Shown here: in pieces, positions 6,944-7,222 of the stretch
Layout: each line of letters begins with the position of its first letter
Position numbering within the stretch: position 1 is the first letter of the stretch
Assembly: GCA_030152675.1 (NCBI GenBank)
Contig: JASLIY010000251.1
Coordinates: 1-7,222 of the forward strand
Origin: Acinetobacter sp.
Lineage (GTDB): Bacteria; Pseudomonadota; Gammaproteobacteria; Pseudomonadales; Moraxellaceae
DNA: 7,222 nucleotides
Direction: 5' to 3'
The notes under the pieces: model-generated
The model's database searches: none
What the model was told of the DNA's origin: nothing
The model's input: only the letters and a program-made list of their open reading frames with translations
Translations under genes and position numbers: made by a program

Positions 6944-7222
6944 GACGCGGTATTATTCGACAATGACCATTTCTTGGTGACTGCACCTTTGGCGGTGCCA
7001 TTAATATCTTGTTGGTTATAGGTCCATTCCACTGCAGCGTATTTGAGGCTAAACGATTCTTTGGGAATCCCCTCGTCGCCAACACTCGGGGTCACACTCG
7101 AGACCAAGACATGCTTGAGTTTGACTTGTAGGTATTTAATGCGCTTATCCCCATTGGCACGATAAAAATCAATTTGCACCTCATCAAAGGTATAGCCAGC
7201 AGAGCATGCCTCCCAAAGCTTC
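6931..7222 (-). CDS. hcp: Hcp (TssD), T6SS inner-tube protein, C-terminal part
   Basis: Only the last 96 codons and the TAA stop are in the window; the 5' part lies beyond the right edge. Hcp forms hexameric rings that stack into the tube propelled out of the cell, and it is itself secreted. The visible part reads KLWEACSAGYTFDEV, then VQIDFYRANGDKRIKYLQVK, then VLVSSVTPSVGDEG and the diagnostic LKYAAVEWTYNQQDING before a TKKWSLSNNTASYAA tail. The Y-A/S-x-V-x-W-x-Y pattern is typical of Hcp, and the tail matches, as I recall it, the A. baumannii protein of about 167 residues. The GTG at 7177-7179 is an internal valine, not a start. A 241-base gap separates the stop from tssE. Confidence 0.97.
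   Translation of the reverse strand, partial: KLWEACSAGYTFDEVQIDFYRANGDKRIKYLQVKLKHVLVSSVTPSVGDEGIPKESFSLKYAAVEWTYNQQDINGTAKGAVTKKWSLSNNTASYAA

Noticed and set aside
7177..7179. GTG as start of an 82-residue gene at the right end
   Set aside because: The frame continues upstream with Hcp sequence (KLWEACSAGYTFDE) to the window edge, so this is an internal valine.
1..7222. Mobile elements, CRISPR arrays, tRNA or rRNA genes, and effector/immunity or PAAR genes
   Set aside because: Nothing of the kind is visible; coding density is nearly complete with T6SS structural genes on one strand.

Overview
The window is the core of a type VI secretion system (T6SS) locus, and every gene I can support lies on the minus strand. 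In transcription order, right to left, they are: the 3' part of hcp (tssD), tssE, tssF, tssG, a gene for a 547-residue membrane protein of no named family, and the first 590 codons of tssM. The visible C-terminal half of Hcp closely resembles, from memory, the Hcp of Acinetobacter baumannii. The hcp-tssE-tssF-tssG-membrane protein-tssM order also fits the Acinetobacter main T6SS cluster. I therefore read the source as an Acinetobacter (Moraxellaceae) chromosome, probably not a very AT-rich species; the species cannot be fixed from this window.

Layout: 7222-6931 is hcp, entering from the right edge. 6930-6690 is a 241-base gap, the only sizeable non-coding stretch, with a strong hairpin (6838-6866), a possible promoter (6765-6793) and short AACAGTT-like repeats. 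6689-6216 is tssE, 6206-4380 tssF and 4416-3421 tssG, overlapping tssF by 37 bases. 3424-1781 encodes the unnamed protein, overlapping the tssG stop by 4 bases. 1770-1 is tssM, running off the left edge. From tssE onward no gap exceeds 10 bases, so the five genes look like one translationally coupled transcript. The hcp gap looks like a place where expression of the abundant tube protein is uncoupled from that of the baseplate and membrane genes.

How the parts work together: Hcp hexamers stack into the inner tube. TssE, TssF and TssG are baseplate (wedge) proteins on which tube and sheath polymerise. TssM is the inner-membrane protein that spans the periplasm in the membrane complex. The 547-residue protein has an N-terminal hairpin of two membrane segments and a large, probably cytoplasmic, Gln-rich domain. 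Its position between baseplate and membrane-complex genes suggests it serves one or joins the two. Acinetobacter T6SS clusters are known to lack the TssJ lipoprotein and to carry lineage-specific envelope proteins, and this gene is a candidate for one of them. Read by eye, its soluble part follows the order of segments of a ketosynthase/thiolase-like fold without recognisable catalytic residues. That is the most interesting, and least certain, observation here.
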